A stretch of DNA of 64,000 nucleotides. Source: Yponomeuta sedellus. Its lineage: Eukaryota > Arthropoda > Insecta > Lepidoptera > Yponomeutidae. The DNA is taken from NCBI GenBank assembly GCA_934045075.1, contig OW203726.1:2028035-2092034 (forward strand). The letters run 5' to 3'. Position numbers and translations under genes: made by a program. Positions 31,723-43,490 of this stretch are shown here, in pieces (the stretch's first letter is position 1; every line of letters starts with the position of its first letter). The notes below the pieces were generated by a model that saw nothing but the letters and a program-made list of their open reading frames with translations, did no database searches and was not told where the DNA came from.

Positions 31723-31798
31723 TGTTTTCCATTTGTTTTCCAGTGGTCACGCTAGTTAAGAACGGGTAACGCCTTAACTGACAGTTGTAAGCAATATA

Positions 31799-32255
31799 GT
31801 GCTCCCACATTGCCGTTAGAAAATGTTTGTAAAAATTTTCTAACATAAAAACATTTACTAACAAATGTTGTCAATTGTTACATTTTGTTAGGAACTGTTA
31901 CATGTTATAAGTGCTCCGAAAAGCACGCGAAAAGGTTTACTAATGTTTACTAACAGTTCACAGTATTTAAATCTGGTGTTGGCTCGTAGTTTGGTTAGCG
32001 TTCTGATGGCGTCTACACGAAAATGGAAGAGGATATGCTAATCGTAATAGCTTTCATTTTAACCTTTCATTTTAAACCTTTATAAAAGGTTTACAGACAA
32101 AAGGTAACACATGTTTAACTTTGTTATAATTTGTTAACTTAACGTTACTAAACATTTTCTAACATGAAAACATTTTTTAACATTTGTGATTAAATGTTTG
32201 CTAACAAATGTTTACTAACGTTACTAAACATTTTCTAACGGCAATATGGGAGCAC
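31799..32255. mobile_element. MITE with GTGCTCCCA ends, 457 bp
   Basis: GTGCTCCCACATTGCCGTTA and then GAAAATGTTT at the left are mirrored exactly at the right (one mismatch in about 30). The interior repeats AACATTTGTTAGTAAA-like words on both strands. No clear duplication and no protein. Confidence 0.8.
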
Positions 32256-32269
32256 CAATAGACGAACAG

Positions 32270-32830
32270 GGGGGCAAGTATCTAAAATGTATGGCTGTTA
32301 ATAAGGTCATATTAGCCCGGTAATGGTCGTTTCATTCAGACTATCGGTAGTCAAGTAACAAATCGCGTTGCAACCTGTGCTACTTAACTCGGGAACTCGC
32401 GCGATTCGATCTTCAACGCGGGAGATGGCTATTTAATTTGCGCGGGTTACACCCCTGGAATGACATGGTACTGCTATTGCTTTGTAGACTACCAAATTGT
32501 GGAATAACAACCATTGTAGTGCTTATATAATTCTATTGAAATAAATAATAAATATATTCATGGACGTACATGGAGTACAACTAAATGGTTTGTGTTATAG
32601 GTGCTAACTCGACGATAGATTTAATACAATAAATACATAGATAACATCCAAGACCCGAGACAAACTAGAAAAGTTCGTTTTCTAGTTTGACTCGTCCGGG
32701 GATCTAACCCGAGGCCTTCGGTTTTACAGTGTACCAAACCGCTGCGCCGTTAAAAAAACTATGTAATTATTAAACTCTAGCCCTAGAGTCTAATACTTAC
32801 ATAGTTTTATGTCAGAGCACGTGAAACTGG
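32270..32830. repeat. Rep-J copy split by SINE-B
   Basis: 32,270-32,535 and 32,755-32,830 match the Rep-J copy at 16,948-17,700. SINE-B in reverse fills 32,536-32,752. Confidence 0.7.
32536..32752 (-). repeat. SINE-B, uninterrupted reverse copy
   Basis: GATAGATTTAATACAATAAA, then TACATAGATAACATCCAAGA, then the tRNA-like head ending GCTGCGCC. It serves as the reference for the split copy at 25,955. Confidence 0.8.
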
Positions 32831-33004
32831 GGGTTAGTTTCAAACCGTGATCGTAACGATAAGTTCGTAGTAGGTCTACGGACAGCATTCCGAGCAGGCA
32901 TTATAGCAACTAACTGCCGACTCCTCCCGTTAAGTTAGGGAACATCACATTCGATTATATTGCATTCGAGAGTACTGTCGGATAAAATTTTAAGAGGTTA
33001 TACT

Positions 33005-33325
33005 ATTTTAATTTTTAATGCACTTACCCGTGCTAAGGACAATTTTAAAAACCTATTTGAGGCTAAAAATTCCACCTATGCCGGGATTCGAACCCGACCT
33101 CTGGCTATCCGTGCCAGCGCTCTTTCCAACTGAGCTAATGGGCGACTCACCATTACCATCACCATTCTCTGTACGTAATACGGGAGAATAGTGTAGAGGT
33201 ACGAAATTTCACTGATACCGGTGAGCCGCCCATAGATCAGTTGGAAAGAGCGCTGGCACAGATAGCTAGAGGTCGCGGGTTCGAATCCTGGCATGGGTGG
33301 AATTTTTAGCCTCAAATCGGTTTTT
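33005..33325. repeat. SINE-A head-to-head pair
   Basis: A reverse unit (33,014-33,168) directly followed by a forward unit (33,172-33,325), so the arms fold back. ATTTTAAGAGGTTAT and ACTTTTAAAGGTTTT at the edges may be a worn duplication. Confidence 0.7.
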
Positions 33326-34305
33326 AAAACTTTTAAAGGTTTTTGGCTTCGTTCTAAGTGACAATTAGTTAAGTTTAAAATTAAGTAAGTTAGAGCATTA
33401 ATAATTTCATTTAACTTTAAGTAGCTTCTTTATTCAATTAATTAAATATTTAAGTAAGGAGAACTATTGTATATGTGTTTTAAATGCGGATCAAGCCACA
33501 TGTACTACAATTAAATAAAACTACGATACGATATCCTGAATGGTCGCATTCAAATATGGCTTTGATCTGTTTTGGTTCTCGTCCAAACCTCAGCACTCTA
33601 TCGTCATACTTTAAGGAACTAGGTGCTGCTTAAAATCATAACTTGTTTTATAATTAATTTATCTTGTTTTAATTTTTTTCAATCCAAAATCTTAATATCT
33701 GTGATAGCTACTCGTATTTTTAGAACATACCATGAAATTATAAAAAAATTTTTAGCCTCTAAATAGGTTTTTAAATTCCTAATTGATGTTCATCTTCCCC
33801 ATTACTGTGTATTTTTTATGTTTGTGCATTCGTGGCAATTTAAATAAATGTTTTCTTTCTTTCTTTAAATTATAAATATTACATGAGAACTCTTTATTGT
33901 ACACACCAGACAACTTAATTTAAAAAATAACTGAAGTACTGTGGAACATAACCACAACTGCAGACAGTGTAGATGATTTCGTGCATTCTGCCGACTGTTC
34001 ATTTGTTTACGTTGTACCTACATTCGTGTAAATGGCTGCCGCGCGTAAATATCCCGAGATGAGTCCGTTTATGTCCAGATTAACTGGCAAACTTATATTG
34101 ATACAAAGAGTTAGGAAACAAGCGAATGGGCCGTGCAGATGTGGCATATCCACCAAACATAATTTTGCATAAAACCCGCCAAGTGAGAACCGCAATTTCG
34201 CACGAAGGATTCATTATCTAGAGGAGCGGGACCGGCTGCCAAATTAAAAGCATATACTGTTTACTACGGTCGCTTGAAGTAGTGAAAAAACCAAACCTCT
34301 AAGTT
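33326..34305. other. No gene; Rep-G trace and a SINE-A scrap
   Basis: 33,610-33,735 shares ATCTTAATATCTGTGATA with the Rep-G copy at 48,900. 33,745-33,775 is a SINE-A CTCTAAATAGG scrap. Nothing else. Confidence 0.4.
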
Positions 34306-34309
34306 TTTT

Positions 34310-35240
34310 TATTCATCCAAATAGGTTTATAATATCCATACATCCATCACGCATATCAACAGCCACTCATGTTTACATTTCTATAAATTAGAGCTTTTTG
34401 GCCTTATTAGGTATTCAAGAACGTCGGTCTTGTGCATAATATTTGAAAATTTGAATACTAATTTCTATAATTTGTGTCGTCACTGTAACGTCATGATGCG
34501 TTGACGATATAAGTTTATCACAGGTAGAAGTAATTCTACGAAAGTTCATTGTAACGAGTGCTGACGCTTATCCCTAATTAGCCAAGTAGTTTTACTGAGA
34601 ACGAGTAAAGTGTTGTAATGCTGTATATCATTTTTAAATAATAGAAACTGGAACGACTTTAATTGTTGCTTTGTTTGTAGATTAGTATTATTAACAATAA
34701 AACAGAAAACTGGATAAAAACGGATAAGCAGGTAAAATAGTCAGATCTGGTCGAAGGGTAAAGTAGTAGTGATGAAAAATGAGGGAAATCGAAAAAAAAG
34801 TGACGTAATTTAAATATTAGAAAATGATAGATAGAAAAAGAAATAAAAATGGAGTAAAGAGGTTTGCACCGTTACAGTGTTTATGTTTTGAAATCGTATT
34901 TGCCTTTAAAAATGCAAATAGGTATCAACGATCAACTGTCATTCATGTTTACAATTCTATGAGTTATTTAGTTAGAGCTTTTTTGCCTCGTTTATCATTC
35001 AAGAACTTCTATCGTGCGTCATATTGGAAAATTTGAATGGTAATTTCTCTAATTTGTGTGGTCACAGTGGCTCTGTCCAGGTATAAGCAAGTATTGTTGC
35101 GTAGAATTACACGCAGGTTCATTGCAACGGGTGCTGACGCTTATAAGTAATTTGCCAAATACTTAGTTTTCCTGGGAACTGGTAAACTGTTAATGTTTTG
35201 AAATCCTATTTGCCTTTACAAATGCAGGTAGTGAATGCAA
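34310..35240 (+). repeat. Tandem duplication interrupted by Rep-K
   Basis: 34,360-34,620 and 34,935-35,160 are diverged direct repeats (both contain GTGCTGACGCTTAT and CATTCAAGAAC-like words). A third start lies at 35,190 (TTTTGAAATCCTATTTGCCT, compare 34,887). Rep-K occupies 34,635-34,880. Confidence 0.6.
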
Positions 35241-35881
35241 ATACCGGACTAGCCTTTTGGTTAAAACAGAAGATAACTTCGAGTCTTTCTTTTCAATACC
35301 AAGGTCACTTTTGTTGCAATTTTAATAACAAAAGCGTGGGTAAAATCTTTGGCCCTACTTTTGTAAGCCTTAGGTCACCTGGTAACATGAATTAAACAAT
35401 ATTGTAAAGTAGGGACACCGTTCTTCCTCACAGACGATTCCGTTAAGTATATTTTTGCCTTGTGACGTTTTTTCTTGTTTTGCATATTCTTCTATAAACG
35501 GTTGGCATTACTACCCAATAATGTACTTACTAGCTTTATAAACTGAACTTTACGTTTTATGAAAAATTGCAGAATAGAAGAAACCCACCTATATAATGTA
35601 ATTCACAGAGCACACGCTTTGAAGAAGAGAGTGGTGGCACAATAATAAAAGTGTCTACAGTGGACAAATAACAACGACTTAAATATTTAACCAAATAATA
35701 TTAATTCGTGGAAGAGAATAGTTCACGACGCCACCAGATAACAGCAGTATACAGCAACATATTCATGTCATATCATATAATCATATATTTCTTTTGCCAT
35801 ATTACATAAACAAATACATCAATATGACCTCCCAGTAAGTATAATAATACCTGTATCAGAAGACCCCGCTGCTTCATATTT
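35241..35881. other. No recognisable feature
   Basis: AT-rich unassigned sequence. Confidence 0.4.
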
Positions 35882-36000
35882 CTTATTTTTCTTCAGGCTA
35901 TATTATGTAGCCCACTGCTAGACATAGCCCTCCCCTAATGAGCGCCATAGCGCCCTGTCTTCAGCTTGCCGCATCCAGCATCTGCCGGCAGTTTTTCGCT
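35882..36000 (-). pseudogene. RTE LINE 3' end
   Basis: TTCTTCAGGCTATATTATGT at the start is the reverse of the usual tail. The minus strand reads the CWMRQAEDRALWR-type end. Confidence 0.75.
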
Positions 36001-36059
36001 TCATATTTACATCAAACAAAAGAAAAATAAAGTTATCTTGCGTAACATCAAGTTTGTAG

Positions 36060-36175
36060 TATTACGTTATCAACCCTTGTATGTCCCCACTGCTGGGATA
36101 CGGGTCTCTTCTTGCATCGCAGGAAGGTTAGGCCATACTCCACCACGGGGGCCTAGTCCGGGTTGGTGGAAGTAG
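36060..36175 (+). repeat. Rep-1 fragment
   Basis: TATCAACCCTTGTATGTCCC to GGGTTGGTGG. Confidence 0.75.
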
Positions 36176-36654
36176 TATTGGAAGTTTGTAGTATTAATTA
36201 ATATTTATATTAAACATGCCGATAATATTTGTAAACCTTCTGTGTGTGTACATTAATAAGTAATATACTGAATAAAAACCTGAAACCAGTGTTCTTAAAG
36301 TTGTTCTTCACGCCAAGCGTCATGTTGTACGAAAAATACCGCATTCAAACCTCCCAACTCTAAGGACCTTCGTAGCTCCGCGCCAATAACCATAAAACTG
36401 TAGGAAACAAACGATAATCGTCTAATGTTTTGATAGTTTAATAACAAGCCGCTCTCGGGTGAGGAGAGCCCCAATATGGTATAATTCTGGAGATGTAGGG
36501 AGGCAATAGAATTTTAGAGCTAGAATTTTTAAAACCGGAACAAAGTAACGAGGTTTCTGAACTTTCGAAATGGGTTATACGATTTATATGTTAAGGTAGG
36601 GTAGGTGGAAAAAAGTTATATTCCTCTATTAAGCCGATAAACGCCATGTAAGTC
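36176..36654. other. No recognisable feature
   Basis: Unassigned. Confidence 0.35.
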
Positions 36655-36995
36655 ACCGGTGGTGGAGTATGGCTTAACCTTCCTGCGGTGCAGGAAGAGA
36701 CCCATGCCCCAACAGTGGGGACATAGAAGGGTTGATATCTTTCTTACCGACCGAAACCGACATCGTTAGGGTTGCGGGTCAGAAATGGATCAGATTAGCA
36801 TAGGACCGTGAGGAATGGCGCAGTAAAAAGGAGGCCCAGCTGTGGGTTGATGTGGGCTGATTATTGATAGATATAGACCTGAATCCGGTAACGTGCTTGC
36901 AAGAAATATCGTATAATTATGTTGATGAGGCGAAAGAAGTCTATCAAGACCGTGGCAAGTGGCAAACCCTGGTTTCTGCCTACCTCCCCGGGTAG
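36655..36995. repeat. Rep-1 (reverse), LINE tail, (ATGT)-family LINE tail
   Basis: 36,655-36,740 is Rep-1 in reverse. 36,745-36,870 reads DRE..W-like then GGTTGATGTGGGCTGATTA, a non-LTR 3' end. 36,895-36,995 reads VDEAKEVYQDRGKW. Confidence 0.6.
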
Positions 36996-37074
36996 TAAGT
37001 TTATATAATATATATACGTAATGTAATGTAAACGTTATATTATAAATGAAACATAGATAGGCTCACAAGTGCAG

Positions 37075-37235
37075 GAGTACGTAATACAGGGAGTATTGTG
37101 AAGAGGTTCGAAATTTCACTGATGCCGGGTAGTCACCCATTAGCTCAGTTGGGAGAGCGCTGGCACAGTTAGCCAGAGTTTGCGGGTTCGAGTCCCGGCG
37201 TGGGTGGAATTTTTGGCCTCTAAATAGGTTTTTAA
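37075..37235 (+). repeat. SINE-A copy
   Basis: Forward, from GTACGTAATACAGGGAGTAT to CTCTAAATAGGTTTTTAA. It lacks the final tail. Confidence 0.8.
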
Positions 37236-37239
37236 GTGC

Positions 37240-37495
37240 AAGAGTGTAGAAGTGCCTGAGGATGCCTCATGTTAGAGGTGAAACGCGTCGCGTATTTTCT
37301 TACACAAGTATTGGTGTCGGTCGTCGTGTGTTCGTGTCTTGGTTCTGCTTGAAAAAGTGAGACGGAGGGCGGTGCATTAACTAACCGCATGGTGCTTGTG
37401 GGATATTTTGCGGAATTTAGCAAAGTTAATTTCGCATTTTAATGCTATTATGGATTTCCGCTAAGTAACGGCTGATTCCATACAAGACAAAACTT
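37240..37495 (+). repeat. Rep-I copy with one inverted end
   Basis: GAGGTGAAACGCGTCGCGTA ... GCGGAATTTAGCAAAGT, then the end block ATGCTATTATGGATTTCCG in reverse relative to the copy at 39,153. Confidence 0.6.
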
Positions 37496-37514
37496 TATTG
37501 TGTGTATATAAAAA

Positions 37515-37850
37515 AGGTCTTTCATTTCAGCCTATTGCAGTCCACTGCTGGACATAAGCCTCCCCCAGGGTGCGCCACAAGACCCGATCTCCCGTTTTCA
37601 CCATCCAGTCACCACCAGCCACCTTTTTCAGGTCGTCGGTCCATCTGGCCGGAGGGCGTCCTACACTACGCTTGCCGAGTCGTGGTCTCCATTCGAGAAC
37701 CCGTCTGCTCCAACGATCATCGGTTCTGCGACAGATGTGACCAGCCCACTGCCACTTCAGCCTGCTACACTTCTGAACTACGTCAGTGACTTTGGTTTTT
37801 TGTCGGATGATCTCGTTCCGGACTTTGTCCCAAAAGGTCTTTACACACAT
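37515..37850 (-). pseudogene. RTE LINE C-terminus
   Basis: The minus strand gives a 107-codon open reading: KLKWQWAGHICRRTDDRW, LEWRPRLGKRSVGRPPARW, TDDLKKVAGGDW, EAYVQQW. This is the zinc-poor C-terminal tail after the RT domain in RTE elements. It is 5'-truncated. Confidence 0.85.
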
Positions 37851-38059
37851 ATTTTTCTACCAAACCTTTACACTAAAATGATTATAATAACTAAAAAAAA
37901 TAATTAGAGATCTTCCTTATGTAGCTTCTATAACATGTGTGTCTCGCTGCAACGCAAAGTCCACTCCTTTTTCAGACCAATAATATCGGTAATTATCTTT
38001 TCAAAGGTTCTATTAACTCAGAAACCACGTCATGTTCATTCTTATTGGAAGGAATCTCC
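37851..38059. other. No recognisable feature
   Basis: Unassigned. Confidence 0.35.
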
Positions 38060-38213
38060 GTTTCAGATAGATAGATAGGTTTATTGTAGATAAAAATGGA
38101 AATTACACAGATATTTCTTAACCTAAGAGTACAGCCGGCGGCCTCATCACTTAAAGTGATCTCTTCCAGACAACCTTTGGATAGACTGTTAAGTAACCAG
38201 GTTCTTGTTTTTT

Positions 38214-38573
38214 TTTGTCTTTAAACATTTGCGCAAATTACATTTTCCGCAAACATAAAGTTACATATAGTCTGTTAGTTAGCTTTCAGAATATAACTCG
38301 AGCTCTAGAGTAGGTTACGGTATTTGCCGAAAGCACACGAGTGTAATACTACTTCCTGCTCTGTATAAAACTTTTCTTTACTATTTTGAAAAAGTTACGT
38401 AAAGTAATAAATAACAATTACAAAATAAACCTTATCGCAATATAATCGGTTCTATCCGATAGTAGCCGAGGTATTTTCTGAAAGCTAACAGACTGTACTT
38501 ACCGTATAACCGACTGTAACTTAATTTCGAAAGAATCTACTTAATGTATTTTACGCAAATGTTTAAAGAAAAA
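38214..38573. mobile_element. Outer MITE with CTTTAAACATTTGCG ends, containing MITE-H
   Basis: GTCTTTAAACATTTGCGCAA at 38,217 is inverted at 38,550-38,570. MITE-H lies inside at 38,270-38,496. Confidence 0.7.
38270..38496. mobile_element. MITE-H copy (TA-flanked)
   Basis: The inverted ends CAGTCTGTTAGCTTTYAGAA have TA on both sides, as in Tc1/mariner-type MITEs. Other copies: 40,876-41,068, 44,787-44,999 and 53,403-53,620. The conserved interior includes CTTCCTGCTCTGTATAAAAC. Confidence 0.8.
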
Positions 38574-38985
38574 ACACGCACCAAATCTCAAACGCTAGAA
38601 ACCGTGACGCATTAAGACGTCACGCGTGTCAACTCTGACGTCGCGTTGACGTGGGGTGTTATCTCAAGCGTAGACTGAAGACTCTGAAGCGTCATGACGT
38701 GGAGCTGTCATAATACAGTCTCCCAAAGCAGAGTTGGGAAAGAAACTTCAAGGGGAAACTTATTTCTATTCCTCATTGGAAGCTGCGTGTTAGCGTATCA
38801 TCGGCGGGCTAAAATTGAAGATCAGTGAGTCAATCGATTAATCTGTACTCGTCATTGGTAAATACAGTACTTACATCAACAGTGAGTACAGTACTCGTCG
38901 TTGACTGTATTTACTGTCATGTTGAATGTATTTATTGTATTGTTTTAGGTATTTATTACTTTGTAACAGGCCACGCCGCGCTCTG
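38574..38985. other. No gene; GACGT-rich block
   Basis: 38,610-38,705 contains several GACGT/ACGTC words (ATTAAGACGTCACGCGTG, TCTGACGTCGCGTTGACG). No open frame. Confidence 0.35.
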
Positions 38986-39110
38986 GAGCACTTAGGGTTT
39001 CGGCACTGACTGAAAATCAGCGCTGAGGGTTCACGCCCCCAGCACTATGCTCAGTCAGTTGCCATTTGCAGCAGCAGAGACACACCGCGACAAAGTTTGT
39101 AATGTTTTTT
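38986..39110. repeat. Copy of the CAGCGCTGAG repeat
   Basis: ACTGACTGAAAATCAGCGCT and GCTCAGTCAGTTGCCATTTG match 62,065-62,160 in reverse. Confidence 0.5.
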
Positions 39111-39152
39111 TTTTCAGTTACTTTTACTTTAAAGACAAAAGTTGACACTTTT

Positions 39153-39372
39153 TGTATAGAATCAGGCGTTACTTTGCGGAAATCCATAATAGCATTAAAA
39201 AGTTAAAATTACTTAAATGCGTGTTTTCTCACACAAGTATTGGTGTTGGTGGTGGTGTGTTCGTGTCTTGCTTCTGCTTGAAAAAGTGGGAGGGAGGGCG
39301 GTGCATTAGCTAGCCGCATGGTGCTTGTGGGATTTTTGGCGGAATTCAGCAAAGTAATTTTTACTTTTTAAT
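39153..39372 (+). mobile_element. Rep-I element, 220 bp, 12-bp target duplication
   Basis: GTTGACACTTTT flanks it at 39,141-39,152 and 39,373-39,384 without mismatch, fixing both ends of Rep-I. No coding sequence. The ends are TGTATAGAATCAGGCGTTAC and AAGTAATTTTTACTTTTTAA. Confidence 0.85.
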
Positions 39373-39454
39373 GTTGACACTTTTGTCTTTGTATTTTAAT
39401 TTAAGTTCTATGTAACTGTTGTTGCAAAAATATTTTTCTTTGTTTCATTCATAG

Positions 39455-39765
39455 GTCTTTCCCAAGGCTCGCCACTGCCCGGTGTTCTCGGCCATCCTCA
39501 TCCAGCCACTGCCAGCAATCTGCCGTCGGTCCAGCGAGTCGGAGGGCGTCTTACGCTGCGTTTGCCAGAAAATCTATGTTTTGGAAAAATACGAAAACTG
39601 AGGAGTAACCCTTTTGTGTGTATCTATGCACCTATACATAAATTAACGACCCGACGTGTCCCAACCCTTCTAACAAAGGTTAAGTATAATATAATGTATC
39701 GTCGTCAGGCTATACTAGTCTACTACTGGACATAGCCCTCCCCTAAAGAGCGCCAAGTTGTGCTA
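39455..39765 (-). pseudogene. Two RTE LINE fragments
   Basis: 39,455-39,570 (GGAGGGCGTCTTACGCTGCG) and 39,700-39,765 (GCTATACTAGTCTACTACTG then GACATAGCCCTCCCC) are RTE C-terminus and 3' end in reverse, with unassigned sequence between. Confidence 0.65.
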
Positions 39766-40304
39766 TAATAGGGGATAATGCCCATAATCCCCACGCTGGG
39801 CATGCGGGTTGGGGATCGCAGTTCGGTGGAATTGTACTGCAGGGGGCGCTGCTGCCCACCCCCCGGTTTGCGTCCCTAGTCGCCTTTTACGACACCCGCG
39901 GGAAGAATTGGGTTGGTGCTATTGCCTAGGCCAACACCACACAGCAGCATATACTCGTAATGTATATAAATGTGTAATATGTTTATGGATACAAACCATA
40001 ATGTATGAACCATCATTTCATCCTTTTAGGGGAAGGATTATAAAAAAATCCTTCAAATCAAATTTCAACGCAATCCGTTCAGTGATGTGAGCTGCGCGTT
40101 GATACATCAGTCAGTCAGTAACGTTTGCCTTTTATATAAAGACAGATTAGTGGCGAGTAATAAATAGTAACAAAAATAATTCATCTTTTCTAGAGAATTG
40201 CGTACGTTTCTACTGTAAGATCCCTAAAGATATTATAAGCTTGCCAGCTACGCGGTTCAAAAACTGTGTAACTTTGATTCAAAAAGTCTACTATAACATT
40301 ACAG
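39766..40304 (+). repeat. Non-LTR 3' region, then unassigned
   Basis: GGGCGCTGCTGCCCACCCCC, GTCGCCTTTTACGACACCCG and GGGAAGAATTGGGTTGGTGC form a frequent lepidopteran LINE 3' segment. The rest shows nothing. Confidence 0.45.
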
Positions 40305-40680
40305 ATTGTTTCGATATCAACCCTTGTATGTCCCCACTGCTGCGGCACTGGTCTATTCCTGCGTTACAACGTTAGTCCATACTCCACAACGGGGGCCAAG
40401 TCCGGGTTGGTGGAGGAATGTAATACAGTGGCGAGCTTTATTGTCAGAAGTAATCAAGCCGCTCATAAGGCCTCTGATATGGCTTTACGACTGCCATTAC
40501 ATGACAGCCGGCACCAACGGCTTAACGTGCCTTGCGAATCACGGAAGCACTCGGAAAAAATGCCACTAGCGGTAATCAAGGGACGGTCACCCATCCTGCA
40601 CCTGACCGCGCTTGTTGTTACTTAACTCGAGTGATTGGTTCCAATCACTCGGTTCGGCAAGGTCACGAGCGCTTAAACAC
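40305..40680 (+). repeat. Rep-1, near-complete copy
   Basis: TCGATATCAACCCTTGTATG to AGGTCACGAGCGCTTAAAC. Confidence 0.8.
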
Positions 40681-40689
40681 CCATTGATT

Positions 40690-41215
40690 ATTTTAATGAG
40701 AAATATGTCTGGAATTAATGCCAGTCCAATGCGTTATTGCCAGGTTCTAGAATAATATGGAAACTATGTTAATCGAGTATCAAAAGACTCTGAAAATAAT
40801 AATTTAGGAGATTTTTTGTCTTTTTTCTTCAAACTGAACTAGATTTTGAAAAAGACACCTTTTCTTAAACGAGTAGTCTGCTAGCTTTTAGAATATATCT
40901 CGGCTACTATCGGATAGAATCGGATACATTCGTGTAATAGAAATATCGGAACTAATATGACACTTAATTTCGAAATCAGAACTCGATCATCAGTACGAGA
41001 ACCGGCGAAAATTAGCGAAAACCGAAGCCTACTCCAGAGCCCGAGGTATATTCGTAAAGCTGACAGACTATAACGTTAAATAGGAAAGTCACAGTTCCAC
41101 TGTAATTTTGAATAAAATACTTCGAAATGAAATGAAAAGGTTTTATTCAAAGTGTTATTCAAAAGGTTTCTTAATGAACGTTACAATGATTGTTATCGAA
41201 TCTATCGAATCTAGA
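40690..41215. repeat. P repeat interrupted by MITE-H, followed by an inverted P copy
   Basis: P forward at 40,690-40,873 and 41,069-41,118, split by MITE-H (40,876-41,068, TA-flanked). The P tail then meets an inverted P tail (ATGAAATGAAAAGGTTTTAT) running to 41,215. Confidence 0.7.
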
Positions 41216-41499
41216 AAAACTTGCTTGCTCGAGAATTGAATGCTCTCAAGCAAACTCAATTCAAAGTTCGAAATTCAAAGCCTGCCGAACATTTCCCTCT
41301 CCTATCGGGAAAAAATAATTATAAGGTCCTATCCTTCGGGGAGTTCGACCGTTTACGATTTTCCGTTTCAATTTTACACGTGAATGATCCGGGAGGATCT
41401 CCTCAGTCCTTTTTGCCAAACATTTTGATAGAAATTTAGAAGGTAGATCGGTTTGATTGTCCAATGACGCAAAACGAAATTCTTTGCTAAAGCAGTCTT
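41216..41499. other. No recognisable feature
   Basis: Short open frames only. Confidence 0.35.
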
Positions 41500-41700
41500 T
41501 AAAACATTTACATACAGGCACATACATTGCTTCTGGCCCCACACTAGGATACCCTGTGTCGTGGGAACCAGGAACAACGACATCACAATCATGTAAACAT
41601 CCAAGACCTAGGGGTTTTTTTTTGTCCCCAGCCGGGATTCAAACCCGGGACCTCTTGCATGGTAGGCAGATGCGCTACCGCTACGCCACATGATCGTCCA
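41500..41700 (-). repeat. SINE-C copy
   Basis: Full-length in reverse, with a TTTTTTTTTGTCCCCAGCCG joint and tRNA-like head. Confidence 0.85.
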
Positions 41701-41874
41701 AGGTAGAGGTAGTCTTTCTATTTAGATGGAATTTAGTAGGCTATGTAAAAGTCGATGTATAGTAGAAATGTACTTATAACAATTGACCGCCAATTGTATA
41801 ACATTACTTAGAAAAGAGTTCTCTTAGTTAGATACATTATTTTTTAACAAACGCAGTCTGAAGTCATTTTCTAG

Positions 41875-42020
41875 GACTTTGAAATCGATTCCCACTGGGG
41901 GCCAACGTACAAATTTGTACAAATACACGTGTATTTCCATGTTCGTTATATCCTTTCCTGGTTGCGAAAGCCCACAGTATCCTAGTTTGGGACCGGGAAA
42001 AGTGATAATGTTATGTCGAG
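41875..42020 (+). repeat. SINE-E-like body
   Basis: CGATTCCCACTGGGGGCCAA ... AGTATCCTAGTTTGGGACCG resembles the copy at 51,570-51,745. Confidence 0.5.
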
Positions 42021-42499
42021 ATATTATTTATTGGGTCTGTAGTGAGATCTGCTAAATGTGTTTTGCAGATCTCACTAAAAACAAAAAAAGCTTTATTTCA
42101 GTATTAAATATTTTATAGACAAAAACCAAGCAAAACCGAACGCAAATCCCTAACTTGGAATAATATTAATTCCTCAAGACCCTTCAGAACCCTCTTCTCA
42201 TTACCTTGCGAGTTTAAAGAGATAGACCTATTGATAGATAGATAGAATATTCTTTATTGTATTTACACCAGGCAGCGCCTTGATAGCGCAACTTTTCAGG
42301 TAAACATCTGTGTGTATTGTCTTCTTTACGGACTTTTTTGGAAAATATTTGTAAAAAAAACTGGCCAACTACTTGTCGGGCCACGCGCAGCGAAGGATTC
42401 TGTAGCAGGAGAAGTTTGTACTGCTAACTGCTATTGGACAGCCGGTTCTGGGGAACAGAACATAGCTACTAAAAACGAGTTGACTTTTAATTACATACA
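42021..42499. other. LINE tail at 42,235-42,305; otherwise unassigned
   Basis: GATAGATAGAATATTCTTTA then GCGCCTTGATAGCGCAAC is a LINE tail in reverse. An imperfect ATCTGCAAAACACA / AGATCTCACTA inverted pair lies at 42,045-42,080. Confidence 0.4.
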
Positions 42500-42873
42500 A
42501 TTCTTCTTCTTCTTCAGGCTATATTATGTTGTCCACTACATAGCCACATAGCCCTCCCCTAATGCGCCCTGTCTTCAGCTTGCCGCATCCAGCACCTGCC
42601 GGCAGTTTTTCGCAGATCGTCATCCCACCTGGTTGGAGGGCGTCTTACACTACGTTTGCCGAGTCGTGGTCTCCACTCAAGAACACGTTTACTCCAACGC
42701 TTGTCGGTTCTTCGCGAGATATGGCCAGCCCACTGCCACTTCAGCTTGCTGATTCTCTGAGCTATGCGGATAATTTTGGTTCTCTGTCGGATGCATTCGT
42801 TACGAATCCTATCATTAAAAGAAACTCCGAGGATAGCTCTCTCCATAGCTCGCTGAGCGACATACAATTATAA
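42500..42873 (-). pseudogene. RTE LINE C-terminus and 3' end
   Basis: The minus strand reads AQRAMERAILGVSFNDRIRN, then KLKWQWAGHISRRTDKRW, LGKRSVRRPPTRWDDDL and AGRCWMRQAEDRA, followed by the (GAA)n tail. The order is complete, with the 5' end lost. Confidence 0.85.
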
Positions 42874-43310
42874 GCATGTAAAAACCGATCTGCTATTGAC
42901 TGCACTGCTAGCTGTTATTAAACAGCTGGTTTGAGCCGGTTCTAGGTAATAGTGGTTCACGTCGCATGAGAAGTGCTCCTCGGAAATTTGCCAGACAAAA
43001 GAACGCAAGTGCGCGGATAAAGTGTAAATCAGATAAAACGAGACGGAGGTGTCAATGTGCGGTCTTTGATGCGGATGCCACACGCGGGCGGTTTTTAAAA
43101 CGCCCATTTGAGGAGTTTACAATGTAGAATAAACAGGAATAAACTCTACTGCTGATCATTAATTACTAAGCAGGCGAGATCGACATAAGTATCCAGCAAT
43201 GAGTTTCAAGCTTGAATTTGGTTTCCGCCTACTAGTAGTTAATCCAGTCAATATCTTAGTTACTTATTACTCCAGATTCAAAAATTTGTTTTTTTTAATG
43301 TATTTTTTTT
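42874..43310. other. No recognisable feature
   Basis: Unassigned. Confidence 0.35.
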
Positions 43311-43314
43311 TAAA

Positions 43315-43490
43315 CATGACATTTACTTGGTGGCACATACTTACATTGCTTCTGGCCCCACAGTAGGATACCCTGTGTCGTAGGATACACTAGGATACCC
43401 TGTGTCGTAACAGCGACTTCAAAAACATGCAAACATCTCAGACCTGGGGGGTTCTGTTTTTGTCCCTAGCCGGGGATCATGTTGTTATTT
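43315..43490 (-). repeat. SINE-C copy with internal duplication
   Basis: The block AGGATACCCTGTGTCGTA occurs twice in a row at 43,367-43,410, a short tandem duplication inside the SINE. Confidence 0.75.
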
